Of a stretch of DNA of 64,000 nt, positions 51,007 through 62,800 are shown one piece after another; position 1 is the stretch's first letter, and every line of letters starts with the position of its first letter. The position numbers were made by a program, and so were the translations under genes. Origin of the DNA: Persicaria tinctoria (lineage: Eukaryota; Streptophyta; Magnoliopsida; Caryophyllales; Polygonaceae); NCBI GenBank assembly GCA_037127255.1, contig JBANSL010000020.1, positions 59,531,598 through 59,595,597 of the forward strand, written 5' to 3'. The notes under the pieces were generated by a model. That model had not been told where the DNA came from, searched no databases, and saw only the letters and a program-made list of their open reading frames with translations.

Positions 51007-51934
51007 TAAGGGCTTATTTGAGATGGGTATATAGATATAGGCTATGGGTATAGAAGGCCCAATATCTATATACTCTGCTTGGTATATTTATCCAAATCAG
51101 TATATGGGTATCAATCCTATATCTCCTGAATTTGTAAATAAAGAGCGGCCATATCCGGGGTTCGAAAATCAATCCTATATCTCCAATATACTAATTTTAC
51201 TATTTTCTCCCTTTTGGATATCTGGCAAAATTGGGCGGTATAGGAGCGACTGAGCAAGTTACTTCTTCTCCTCCTCCTTCTTCTTCTTCTTCTGTTCGAT
51301 TGCATCTCTTCTTCTTTTCGCCATTGCATTCAATTTATATTCAAATTAGGGTTGTTCGATTGCATCTCTTCTTCAGTTTGCCATTGCATTCAATTTATGT
51401 TCTAATTAGGGCTGCTCTTCGGAAATTTCTGGATGAATTAGGCTTATGTTCGAAACTAACATGCCCTCAAATTTTGCTTTTGTTCGAATTAGGGCTTTCT
51501 GTACAAATTTTTCTTTTGTTCGAAACTTCAGGATCGCCATTCATGTTGTTTAAATTTTGCTTTGGTTCGAATTAGGACTTTCTGTATGAATTATTGTTGT
51601 TGTTCGATTTTTTTTCCCGAATTAGGGCTTTCTGTTTGAATTGTTGTAGCAACTATTCAAAATTTTCTGTCCGGATTTACACCAAATGCTCTTGAATTAG
51701 GATTGTATTTGAATTAAGGTTCGAAAATTAGGATTCAAACATTAGGAATTCCCTAATTTTTATTACATTTTTTTTATTCTGATATTTATATACCCTCACC
51801 AAATAGCAAATATAAGATATAGATATCAATCTCATAACCCATACCCAATACACATAGCTTGATATCTATATCTTATACGGTTATACCCCTAGTCTATATC
51901 CTATATTTATATACCCTTTCCAAACGGCCCCTAA
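51007..51934. mobile_element. PIF/Harbinger-type non-autonomous element
   Basis: TAA lies at 51007-51009 and 51932-51934. The ends are GGGCTTATTTGAGATGGGTA and, on the minus strand, GGGGCCGTTTGGAAAGGGTA, continuing with shared TATA(G/A)ATATAGG words. A TAA duplication and GGGCC(G/T)TTTGG ends suit PIF/Harbinger. The interior (51250-51650) has a GC-poor stretch with repeated GTTCGAATTAGGGCT-type words. It contains a younger SINE stub. Confidence 0.6.
51110..51183 (-). repeat. SINE 3' stub with 16-bp target duplication
   Basis: TCAATCCTATATCTCC is repeated at 51110-51125 and 51168-51183 around 42 bp. On the minus strand the insert reads GAACCCCGGATATGGCCGCT, then CTTTATTTACAAATTCA. Only the B-box half and the 3' tail are present, as in the other stubs. 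It is nested in the PIF-type element. Confidence 0.8.
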
Positions 51935-52110
51935 AATGTTTGAGCTGCTGAATTCTACGGGCAGATACTTGCAAAGGAAGTTGCTAAAAGTGTTGTATAT
52001 GATCATAGCCTACCTTCATCACCTGATGCTTCTCAGACAGATCAGACTCTTCTTTTGTTAAGTTCGGTATTTAGATGAGAGATTAAACTAATTAAAAAGT
52101 GCATATTTTT

Positions 52111-52180
52111 AGCCTATTAGCTCAATTGGTAGAGCGATGTGCGTATGCACAAAAATGCGGGTTCGAATCCCACATAGGTT
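52111..52180 (+). other. tRNA-like sequence (pseudo-tRNA or SINE head)
   Basis: A 7-bp acceptor stem can form (AGCCTAT with ATAGGTT, one G-T pair). A canonical D arm follows (GCTCAATTGGTAGAGC), then a T arm with GGGTTCGAATCCC. The anticodon arm is abnormal: only 21 instead of 23 bases separate the D and T arms, and the best stem (TGTGC/GCACA) closes a 4-base loop. It is therefore unlikely to be a working tRNA. A and B boxes are intact, so pol III transcription is possible. It may be the head of a SINE whose body is the TGCACTTT-rich sequence that follows. Confidence 0.5.
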
Positions 52181-52189
52181 ACGTAATAG

Positions 52190-52600
52190 ACAAGAACAAC
52201 AATCTCAAATTGTTAATCATGCACATTATAATCTTAGTTATGCACTTTTTAACCTTAATTATGCACTTTTTTAACCTTAAGTATGCACTTTAACTTGAAA
52301 TCGTTATAAGTAAAAAAAATCGATTTCAAACTCACATCTATCAACCTAAATTATGTGAGAGGTGAACTCAAACTTCCAAAAGTAAAAAAAAAAAAAATAT
52401 TAAAACATCGACTTCAAAAGCCCATCTTGTATCTCATTCATGCACTTTATGATCCTATTTATGCACTTTATCATTTTATATTTGCACATTTTCAAACCAA
52501 AATTGCAAATTTAATTTCTAAAAATCCACATTCAAACTAAATTTTTATTTATGCACTTTATAATCTTAATTTTGCACTTCATAATCTTATATTTCAATTA
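52190..52600. repeat. Dispersed TATGCACTTT repeats
   Basis: The word (T)ATGCAC(T/A)TT recurs at least eight times, first in close tandem (about 52218, 52241, 52259 and 52283, each followed by TTTAACCTTAA-like sequence) and again at 52438-52580. Unit length is about 18-24 bp and degenerate. It follows the tRNA-like sequence directly. Confidence 0.6.
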
Positions 52601-52964
52601 TAAAAATTACAAATTTTTATAATTGAAATAGACTCATTTACCTATTTACCCATAAGAGATTATTATATTTGCACAACATAAAGTTATATGTGCACAACAG
52701 AAAGTGACGGCACAAGAAAAAAATGCTAGCGCAGAAAAGAAAAAAAAAACTTACCCGGGAAAGGGGCACACGCATGGGGCTCATGGGGTTGATATTTTTG
52801 CTAATTAAATTAGGCTTATTTACATATAAATTAGACTAATTAGCAATTTACTCACAAAAATGAGACCTATTTAATTATCATTAGACCCATTAAGAGAATT
52901 TTATACCCTATGCCAATTCTCTCTTTTACATTTGATTCAATCCCTATATATATATACCCATTTT

Positions 52965-53320
52965 CTTTTTCTTTTTTTTCGAAAGGAGGCCTCAACCTCT
53001 AGATATTATTGAATAATCATGGGACTAAAACCCCCGAATCAAGTTTAGATAGGGGCATTTGCAAATTTAGTAATAAAAAGAGGGTTTGTAGAGGGTCCTT
53101 TGCCATTGCATCAGCTACCTGGTTTGCATCGTGTCCGACAATGGTTAACCTGTTTTCTTTGATCTTGGTTTATTTTGCCTATTTTAGTAGAGTCGTTTCT
53201 TGGGTGCAGCTACGTTTAGTTTCCGAATGAAGTTGTACTCTCAGGCACCCAATTGTTCGAGTTGACTGTGATAGTGTTCGTGATTCTCGAAGATCTCTCA
53301 TCTAGGTAGGGGAACGTCGT
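52965..53320 (-). pseudogene. LINE 3' fragment (end of RNase H domain)
   Basis: The minus-strand frame reads VGHDANQVADAMAKDPLQTL, matching the terminal RNase H block of plant LINEs (the R-x-N-x-x-AD-x-x-A pattern). A short GAGG/CCTC hairpin and an A-rich tail (52960-52982) follow. Only the last 350 bp or so of the element are present, so this is a heavily 5'-truncated insertion. The 5' limit is approximate. Confidence 0.65.
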
Positions 53321-53326
53321 TCATCC

Positions 53327-53425
53327 TTTAATTTGTAAATAAAGAGCGGTCATATCCGGCGTTCGAACTAGGGACATTTGGGTACTACCCGCAAGTCCTT
53401 TCCAGTGAGCCATTCCGAAACGGTA
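53327..53425 (-). repeat. SINE copy with both A and B boxes
   Basis: On the minus strand an A-box-like TGGCTCACTGG (53402-53412) is followed, 33 bp on, by a B-box AGTTCGAAC (53361-53369). The family tail GCCGGATATGACCGCTCTTT, then ATTTACAAATTA, completes it. This is the most complete member of the family seen as stubs at 780, 12424, 47166 and 51126. It lies 380 bp upstream of the IPMS start codon. Confidence 0.7.
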
Positions 53426-53752
53426 CGTCGTTGATCCACACTTTTCCAAGATACGCCTTTTCCGCTTATGGATTTATGTCTCTGTCTCCCCGGCGTCGAA
53501 ATGTCGTGTTAGTTCATCGATTTTCCCATATTCTCGACATTCACAGTTTTCACTTGATATCCTTCGACTTTCTCTCCGTTGGTCTTGCTTGTTGAGATAT
53601 TTGTATTCAGATTTGTTATTTTTTATGTTGATTGCTTGTTTGTTTGTTTTTTTATTACTATTGATTGTTTGTTTCTAGTTGTATCATAACTGTTAGCCAA
53701 TTTGCTGATTCCTTTTTTTAATCTATACGGGACCCACCCCGAGTCCAGTTGA

Positions 53753-53759
53753 TATAAAA
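53753..53759 (+). promoter_or_regulatory. Candidate TATA box of the IPMS gene
   Basis: TATAAAA lies 47 bp upstream of the IPMS start codon, with a C-rich leader between. The implied 5' UTR would be only about 20 bp, which is short, so the true start may use another element. Confidence 0.35.
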
Positions 53760-53805
53760 CGTACATTTTCACTTCCCAAACCCAAGTTGTCCCTTCAAAC
53801 CAAAA

Positions 53806-56800
53806 ATGGCGACTTTTTTCTTAACCCCCGGAGTTCCGCCTTCCGCCGCAGCCGCCTGCACCACCACCACGACCGTCGGCTACGCCATCACCTCTCCCAG
53901 TCGATGTCTTCTTCCATCATCCCGCGCCTCTCCCTCCTTTAATCGCGCAATCTACCTGCCACCGTTATCCTCCTCCTCCTCCTCTGGCGCCACCGCAATT
54001 CGATGTTGTTCTTCATCCGAAACCCTCCCGGAGGCCCGGAGGCGGCGGCCGGAGTACATTCCCAACCATATTCCAGATCCTAACTACGTTCGGATCCTTG
54101 ACACCACGCTCCGCGACGGCGAGCAATCCCCCGGCGCCGCCATGAAACCGACGCAGAAGCTCGAGATCGCGCGGCAGCTCGCTCGCCTCGGCGTCGACAT
54201 AATCGAGGCCGGATTCCCTGCGTCGTCGGCCTCCGACCGCGAAGCCGTGAAGGCGATCGCGATTGAGGTCGGGAACGCCGCCGATCAGGACGGATACGTC
54301 CCTGTAATCTGCGCCCTTTCCAGGTGCAATCGGAATGACATTGATGCTGCTTGGGCGGCTGTCAAGTACGCCAAGAGGCCGAGGATCAACGTTTTCATTG
54401 CTACCAGTGAGATTCATATGAAGCACAAGCTGAATAAGACTAGAGAACAGGTGATTCAGATTGCTAGCACCATGGTTAGCTATGCCAGGAGCTTGGGGTG
54501 TAATGATGTCGAGTTTAGCCCCGAAGATGCTGGCAGGTAACGTTGTTTAATTTGAAACTTTTTAAAAAAAAAAAAAAAAAGCGAAACTAATTAAAATAAC
54601 TCAACCTTTAAGGGGGTGTTAAAAATATATCCCAACCTTTCAAATGTAAAATAAATATCCCAACCTTTATAAGTGATGATAATATAATATCCTAATGATT
54701 TCTCTCCAATAAAATTCTTATTTTTTGTATTGTATTACTCATGTATTTTCAATTCAAATAAAACATATAAAATTAAATTAGATGAGTTTAAAAGTTTATT
54801 TAATAAACTTTTGTAGTTTTAGATTTAATTTGTACTTAACTTTTTATATCTTTTTTTTAAATCAATAATATCTATAACAAGCCAAATAAAAAATGTAAAG
54901 AAAAATAACATATTTTCAATTAGTAAATGATTAGCTAGTGATTTAACTTATCAAAGCTGAAGAATATTTTGTCAATTATAAACTTTATGTTTTACGAAAT
55001 TGAAATAAAAATTTAATTATTTAGATTATTCAATGGTGTTCATTTATTTATAAGATGTAAATTATTATTATTAAAAAAATATATAAAAGAATGTAAATTT
55101 TTATTTATTTTTTCTTAAATCCAAAATAAATAAATAAAAAGACAAACTTAAAAACCAATCTAATTTAATCTAATAAACTTGAATGATATTTTACACAATC
55201 AAGATATTAAAAATTATATTTTAAATATTTACTTGTTTTATTATATTTGTTTTGATTAAATTTATTTATAATATAAATACATATTAAATTGAATAATTTG
55301 AATTAAATACGTATTAAATTGAATGTTTAGGGGCGAAACTAATCATTTTTGTGGGGGAGAAAATTTTGGGATATTATATTACCATCACTTATAAAGGTCG
55401 GGATATTTATCTTACATTTGAAAGGTGGGGATATATTTTTAACACCCTCTTAAAGGTTGGGTTATTTTAATTAGTTTAGCCAAAAAAAAATATGCTCGAA
55501 ATATATATTTTAATAAGTTAAATTATGTGATGTTGGACTAATTTGCATTCAAAATTAGTTACATTTGTTCAAATAAATTACAAAAAATGTAAATAACTCA
55601 AAGAAAAAGTGAAAAACTTAAGGTAGCTTATTTCACAAGCTTTAAAAAAAACAAATATTATAATAACGACTAGTTCAGTTCCCGTGCCCAAGGCACGGTC
55701 TTTTTTAAAAATCTAATTATGTACAATATCAAACATTAATTTTCACATAACCTTTTCATTTTAGAGATGCAATGACACATTGTTGGAATTATTTGACTTT
55801 TTTTTTTTTATCTTAGATCGATGGTAGAGATCTTCATATGAAGTTTCCTTCAATTCCATTGTATTAAAGAAAGAATATGACAAATCAAATATAGGTCTTT
55901 TAAAAATGGACTATCTCACTATATTATATAGTACATTTTATGATGACAAGGAGATAGTATCAATAAAATTGTGAACTAAATTTATAAGTCATTAGCGTGT
56001 CTTGTACAATTAGGTGATTATTCCTTGATTTATTTTTAACAAAGAAACACTAAAATAAAAAATATTCACATTTTAATAAAAATAATTTAAATATGAATAA
56101 TATATACGGAGTAGTAATAAAATATAATTTATTAATAAATTGCATAAATACGTGGGTAAAACAAATTATTTATATAATTGGAAAATTTGTCTACATCTTG
56201 ATTTAGTTATTATCCTAAATGGTCAAATCTTAACTAAAACATATAATAAAGTATTGTTTAAATTGTAAAATATTCCAAGAAATATATTGTTATTTAAATT
56301 TCAAAACAATCCAATAAAATAAATACCTATTTAATCGATGCTAATTGAAGATAAGGATTTCAATTTGTATTGGATTATGGTAAAATATTCGTTGTAACAA
56401 CCAAATAGGATTACAGAACACACCACTTAAATATTACGAAGTAATTATTTATTTATTTAAAGAAAACAAATTCCGAAAATACCACAATTTAACATGAAGG
56501 ATTGGTGAAATAATATGACACCACATAGAACTGAAATTAGAAGGGAATATAACACGGGACTAAGAAAAAACACGAACTCGGCTTCTTATCCACTCTTTGA
56601 ACTTTTGCTTTTCCAACTGTGAATAACACGAACTTGAATTTGTAGTTTCCTTTTGCCTTTAGATCATCCAATAAAGTTAAACCGTTCTTCATCTTCGACC
56701 TCAACAATAAAAAAATTGTTAGAATCGATTATAAAGCAATAAAAAAAATGTAAAGGTTTAAAATTCAAATCGTTAGTAACATTTTATCAATGGATTCGAA

Positions 56801-59800
56801 TACCTACAAAAATTGAAAATTACAAAAACATGGTTAGAATTTGATAAAAAAAAATGCAATAGAATGATCAGAGTAGAGGTTTTTAAGAAATGGAAAGGTG
56901 ACTCGCCGATTATCGTCAAACTTATAATAATTGTCAAGGGTATGGAATGGATAAAATAGAAATAGAAAATGTTTTAAACTAAATAAGATAATTAAAATAA
57001 TTGGTAAAGATAATTATTAAGGATAGGATTAGGATCCCTTAAATATCTAAACTAACTAACCATAATATCTAGATATTCAAATCAATTAATATTATTAATT
57101 ATAATATTAATAAAGATTAATAGATAAATAGATATTGACTTAATTTTTAATTGGATTATACTAAATAATTTAATTAAACCCTAACTAAAAATCCCTACAT
57201 TAAAGGAGAAGCCGCCACATGTCTTAGGCGACTTCTCCTTTAGTATTATAACTAGTATTACTACCCGCCCGTTGTGCGGTTTCTTAAGAAAATAACGGTT
57301 TTTTAATAAACAAAATGATATTTAATGTATTTATTTTTCCAAAATTTGAAGGTTATAATAGTTTAGTTGAAATTTTAGATCTTTTAATACCCATAAACTA
57401 AATTAAGAGTATGTTTAGTTCAGATGAATATACAACACCATTTTAATCTAAAAAATATCACGTATGCAAATCGCACCAGACATATGTTTTAGTAGATTAT
57501 TATATATAGATAGATATAGATATATAGATATAGATTATATATGTAGATTATGATGAAGTTGTTGGTATTAGATTATTTAATATAAAAAGATAAGATTTCT
57601 TACTAACTAAAATATAAGGTTGAATATAAGGTAGTACTAACAAATGTGTGGCCAGTTTCAGCACTAAGAAGACTTATTCTTAAATGTAGAATTTTTATAC
57701 AATTTCGTTAAATATCGATATAGCGTAAAATATTAAATATTAATATAGAAATATATGCATGCTTAATATAAGATTCTACCCAATTTCATTAAATATTGAA
57801 ATAATTTCACAAGATTTTACCCAACTTTATTAAATATGGATATATTATATCAATTGTCACCTTAATTTCTATCCATCCGTTTATTATACATTTTTTATTT
57901 GATAATATTATTTACTAAATCATATCTTTATCCAACCATGCATATGGTCTTGATTAAAATCCTTCGATCGTAATAATGAGTAAATATAAATTTTTAAAAA
58001 TTCTATAAGATTAAATTAAATCCAATTTCTATCGAATTTTTTTTCAAAATATTCATAAAAAATAAATATTTACCAAAATATTCACTCTTTAAAACTATTT
58101 ACAAAAATATTCAATTTTGTCAGATTGATCAGAAAAACGCGGTCTGAAACCGCGTCTTACTCACAAAATCCCAAATTTAAAATTTGATGGGGGACGAAAA
58201 ATAATAAATGAAAGAAACGCGGTCTTAAACCGCGTTTTTTGCCCAGGTCAGGGAAAAACGCGGGTTGAAACCGCGCTTCTTTACAAAAATTTATTCAACA
58301 ATTAAAAAAAAAATAGAAAGGGGTAAAGCGCGGTTTCAAGCCGCGCTTTATGTTGAAAAATAAAAAAATAAAAATCAAGGTCTCCCCCTCCCCGTCTCCA
58401 AGTCTCCAATGGCTCCGTTTCGATTGCGTTCGATCAACACTCCGGCGATACGAAGGCCAACGACCACCACCAATGCACTCTACCATCACCCAGAAGACCA
58501 CCTTGGAAGCCCCGACACAGCAGCTCTCCGGGAAGTTGCTCAAACGTCGCCGGAAAATTCTGCAGAAATGTGATCGACAGCCTACCTGTTGGGCTTTGCC
58601 TTTGCCACCACAATGCTCCGAATCCGTGGATTTTGATTCCAACGTGCACCTTGCATTGCCTTCTATCGATAGATACTCTCTCCATGCTCAGAAAAGCTTC
58701 GAGACACTCGTACCATAGCCCCGAAATTGGCCGAGGAGCAGATTTTTTTCCCCTAAAAATAGCTGCTCACCAGTCAATTTCGGAGCTATGGTTCGAGTAT
58801 ATCAAAGCTTCTATGAGCATGGAAAGAGTTGGGAATGACAGAGAGTCATGCAGGGTGCCCGACGGAATCTAAATCCATGACATCAAAACACTGTGGTGGT
58901 TAAGGTAGAGCCCGACAGGTAGGCTGGTGATCACGTTTCGGCAGAATTTTCCGGTGACGTTTCGAGCGTTTTCCCGGAGAGCTGCTGTGTCGGGGCCTCC
59001 AAGGTGGTCTTCTGGGAGATGGTAGAGTGCATTGGTGGTGATCGTTGACCTTCGTATCGCCGGAGTGGTGATCGAACGCAATCGAAACGGAGCCATTGGA
59101 GACTTGGAGACGGGGAGGAGGAGACCTTGATTTTTATTTTTTTAATTTTCAACATAAAGCGCGGCTTGAAGCCGCGCTTTACCCCCTTTCTATTTTTTTT
59201 AAATTGTGGAATAAATTTTTGTAAAGAAGCGCGGTTTCAACCCGCGTTTTTTCCCGGGGCGAAAAACGCGGCTTAAAACCGCGTTTCTTTCATTTATTAT
59301 TTTTCGTCCCCCATCAAATTTCAAATTTGGGATTTTGTGAGTAAAACGCGGTTTCAGACCGCGTTTTTCTGATCAATCTGACAAAATTAAATATTTTTGT
59401 AAATAGTTTTAAAGAGTGAATATTTTGATAAATATTTATTTTTTTATGAATATTTTGAAAAAAAATTCATTTCTATCTACCCATATATTCTATCAATTTT
59501 TAGCCATTTTAATATGTATTATTATTTATTTTTATATGTTAATTTCCAAATCTGATTTCTCAATGTACTCGAAGAGCATATATTACAAAAAAAAAATATA
59601 ATAGTTAACAAATATTATAATGAATTCATTAATATAACAACAGTTGTTAGTACCAAATATATTTTTTTAAAATAAAATTTTTAAAAATATATATAATTTG
59701 ATTTTTTTTTTATTTGATGATCATTGATAGTTAATAAAAATCAGAATGAATTAATTAGGCGAATTGAGATTATGGAGCCATGATGAACTCACACGCCATC

Positions 59801-62800
59801 GACTTAAGCAAACATCTCTCAAATTAAGGGCTACACATGGGTGATAATAAAATTTAGGAATTTTTATTAAATTAAGTTTCTTAATCTATGTATAGTTAAA
59901 AAAAACCTTTTTGTCTTTTTATTTTTCTTGTTTCAAACCTTTGTTCAAAGTATTGATGGACCAAAAACGAATGTTTTTAATTAAAATTACATTAAAAATA
60001 AGTTATTATATTAAAAAGATTATTTCTTAGATGTGGAGTATAAAGATAAGTTTTCTAAATAAGATTGCTAGTTAAAATATTTATAAAATAACTTAAGCTA
60101 AAATGATAAGATTGGTAAGATATGAGGTTGAATATTTATACTAAAAATTAATTTAATCATTAATTAAAATGGACATATAGGATGACACATGTATAAATAG
60201 ATAGGGTTATCATCTAACGCGGCTTAAATTTATTGGTTCATCATTAATTAACGTGTAAAAAAAATCCGGCTAGAATGCACCAGAAAAAGACACGTAAGCG
60301 AATCGCACCAGAACCCGCCACATAGGATTTCCACGCCTCTGTTTTAGTATTATATATTGATTGATATTGATTTTTCCAAATTTTAATTAATTTAGATTTT
60401 TTTTCAATTAGATTATTAGGGTCGCTTGTCTTTTTTTTTAGGGAATTTTTCCCAATTTAGAGTCTTATCTTATGCCCTTAAGAAAAACCGTTATAATAAT
60501 AATCACCGTGGTGCAAAAAATTTGTTTATAGTAAAAAATTGAAATATATGACAATTTCCTCTCTACATAATTTGTATTCCGAACTCCGAAGCATATCATC
60601 TGCCCCACTCTCCCACCCCACGAACCCATCCCATAAAAATATTACACCCATAAATTAATATTATTTAAAATATATATATATATATATTTAGTTTCTACAT
60701 TATTATTATAACATATTTGAAAAAAATCCCAAAAAAATCAGCTTACAAAAATTATAATAATTCAATAGAGATAGAAAGATTTTTAAAAGTTATATAAAAA
60801 TATGATATTTTACTATATAAATTTTTAAAATTTTTGCAATTTCATTTTTTTTGATAAATTTTTTATTAAATATATTATAATAATCATGTAGAAGTTAAAT
60901 ATATATTTTTTTAAAAATATTTAATATTAATTTAAGAGTTAAAATTTTTTATGGAACGGGGTTGTGGGGCGGGAAAATGGGGCAAAAGAAATGCACTGTA
61001 AATATAATACTCCATACGTGGGTCGGTGGGTTATTGATTTAAACGAATTAAAATAAACTAGTACAGTTCCTGCGTCATGACGCATTTTTTAGAAAATAAA
61101 TTAATACTTTGTATTATACAATTAAATAAAATATTAGTTTAATATTTTGAATTAAACTTATACAAATAAACTCATAAAACAAAGATATAATAAGCTCAAT
61201 AAAGATGGACTTCATTGTGATAGTATATGAAGATTTAAAAAAATGATTAGTTGAAGAGAATGGAAGGCAGGAGAGGTAAAAAAAAAATAGTTATTGGTTG
61301 AATCAGTTAAAATCAAGGAGGAGATCACACGTGAGCATAAAACTTCTAATTTAAGATACTCCTTACGTATTAGATTACTCCGTACTCCAAAATCGTGGTG
61401 TCAAATCGTAATAAAAAAAAAATATTGATAATTGATTGATAGATATTGAAATTGAAATTGATACTGTACTACAACTGAACATGATAGATCTACACACCAA
61501 TTTGCTACCCTGTTGTTGTTCGTTGAGGCCCCAAACTCCAAAGATCTCAGACCATGTCTTCTTACCGTCTTTGATTTGCCCCTTTCGACTCAGCTTTCGA
61601 ATTCGAAATGTTGTACTGTATTTTTTAGATTGTTTGGGGCTCTGAATTTTTTAGATTTGCCCCTTTCTGCTTAGCTTTGAATTTGGGGCTCTGAATTTGT
61701 GAACGGAACTGTATACTTTGGTGTATCCGTCTCTTGTGCGGCAGCGGAGGAAGGTCGAGTTAGGGTTTTTTGGATGGAAGCTGCGGGAATTGGGCGCGTG
61801 AGGGGGTTTCATTCTTTATGCATATCACATTAATTTACATTTTTTATATGATTTCATATTTCTGATTGAAATTAACTTTTATATTTCTGTTGCACCACAG
61901 ATCAGAAAAGGAGTTTCTTTATCAAATTCTGGGTGAAGCAATCAAGGCTGGGGCAACTACTATAAACATTGCTGATACTGTAGGTATTAACCTGCCCTTT
62001 GAGTTTGGACAGTTGATTGCTGACTTAAAGGCACACACCCCTGGGATGGATAATGTGATCCTTTCAACACATTGCCAGAATGATCTTGGTCTTTCTTCTG
62101 CCAACACAGTAGCTGTAAGTAACTCCCTTTCCTGCTACTTGTTTATATGCAGATGAAAAGGGATGTGATACTCATTTTTGTTTTCGTTAATCTCTAAATC
62201 CAGGGCGCATATGCTGGTGCAAGGCAAGTAGAGGTTACTGTCAATGGTATTGGTGAAAGAGCTGGAAATGCTTCTTTTGAAGAGGTAAGTGTGTTATTGG
62301 TTAGGAAAATTCCAGTTGCTTCTCTATATCCTGTTGTTGAGTTCCTTGTTATCTTAGTCATGCACTGTGTTTGTCTAAGGAAGAGTATTTTGAGCATTTT
62401 ACTCCTATTGTGCCAGTTTTGTATTGATTCAGATTTTATATCCAGCCTTCTATTCTTTGAGGGGGGAGTACATTTTCTTCTGCTTATCTTTCTGAATTTG
62501 CAGTTTATATATGTCGTCAGAATGATCATCGTTGAGTTTATTTTTCCTAGAATGCTTGGAGAAAAAAATCTTTGCTTCTGTGACTTCTCTGTCTCTGCAT
62601 ATTTGTATGAGTGTTTGCAGAGTTTTTTAATCCTCTTAAGGTAGTGATTGTGTGAATATATGCTAACAGGCAAAATGGTGTAATGTTTAATCAATTATTA
62701 TGTTTCATAAGTGGTGCACTGTTGGTTTGACATGATCTTGGTTTATTTTAACCTTTGAACTCTTTTGTGAAGATCAGGGCAGCCTGCAGAGTGCTTAGAA

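Noticed and set aside
52111..52180. Functional tRNA gene
   Set aside because: The anticodon arm is two bases short and cannot form a 5-bp stem with a 7-base loop, so it was listed only as tRNA-like.
58295..59155. Frames starting MAPFRLRS... in both arms of the palindrome as genes
   Set aside because: The same sequence appears in inverted orientation in both arms and no conserved domain is recognisable; kept as arm sequence of unknown origin.
62194..62694. 166-codon minus-strand frame
   Set aside because: It lies across an intron and exon of the IPMS gene on the opposite strand, with no family resemblance.
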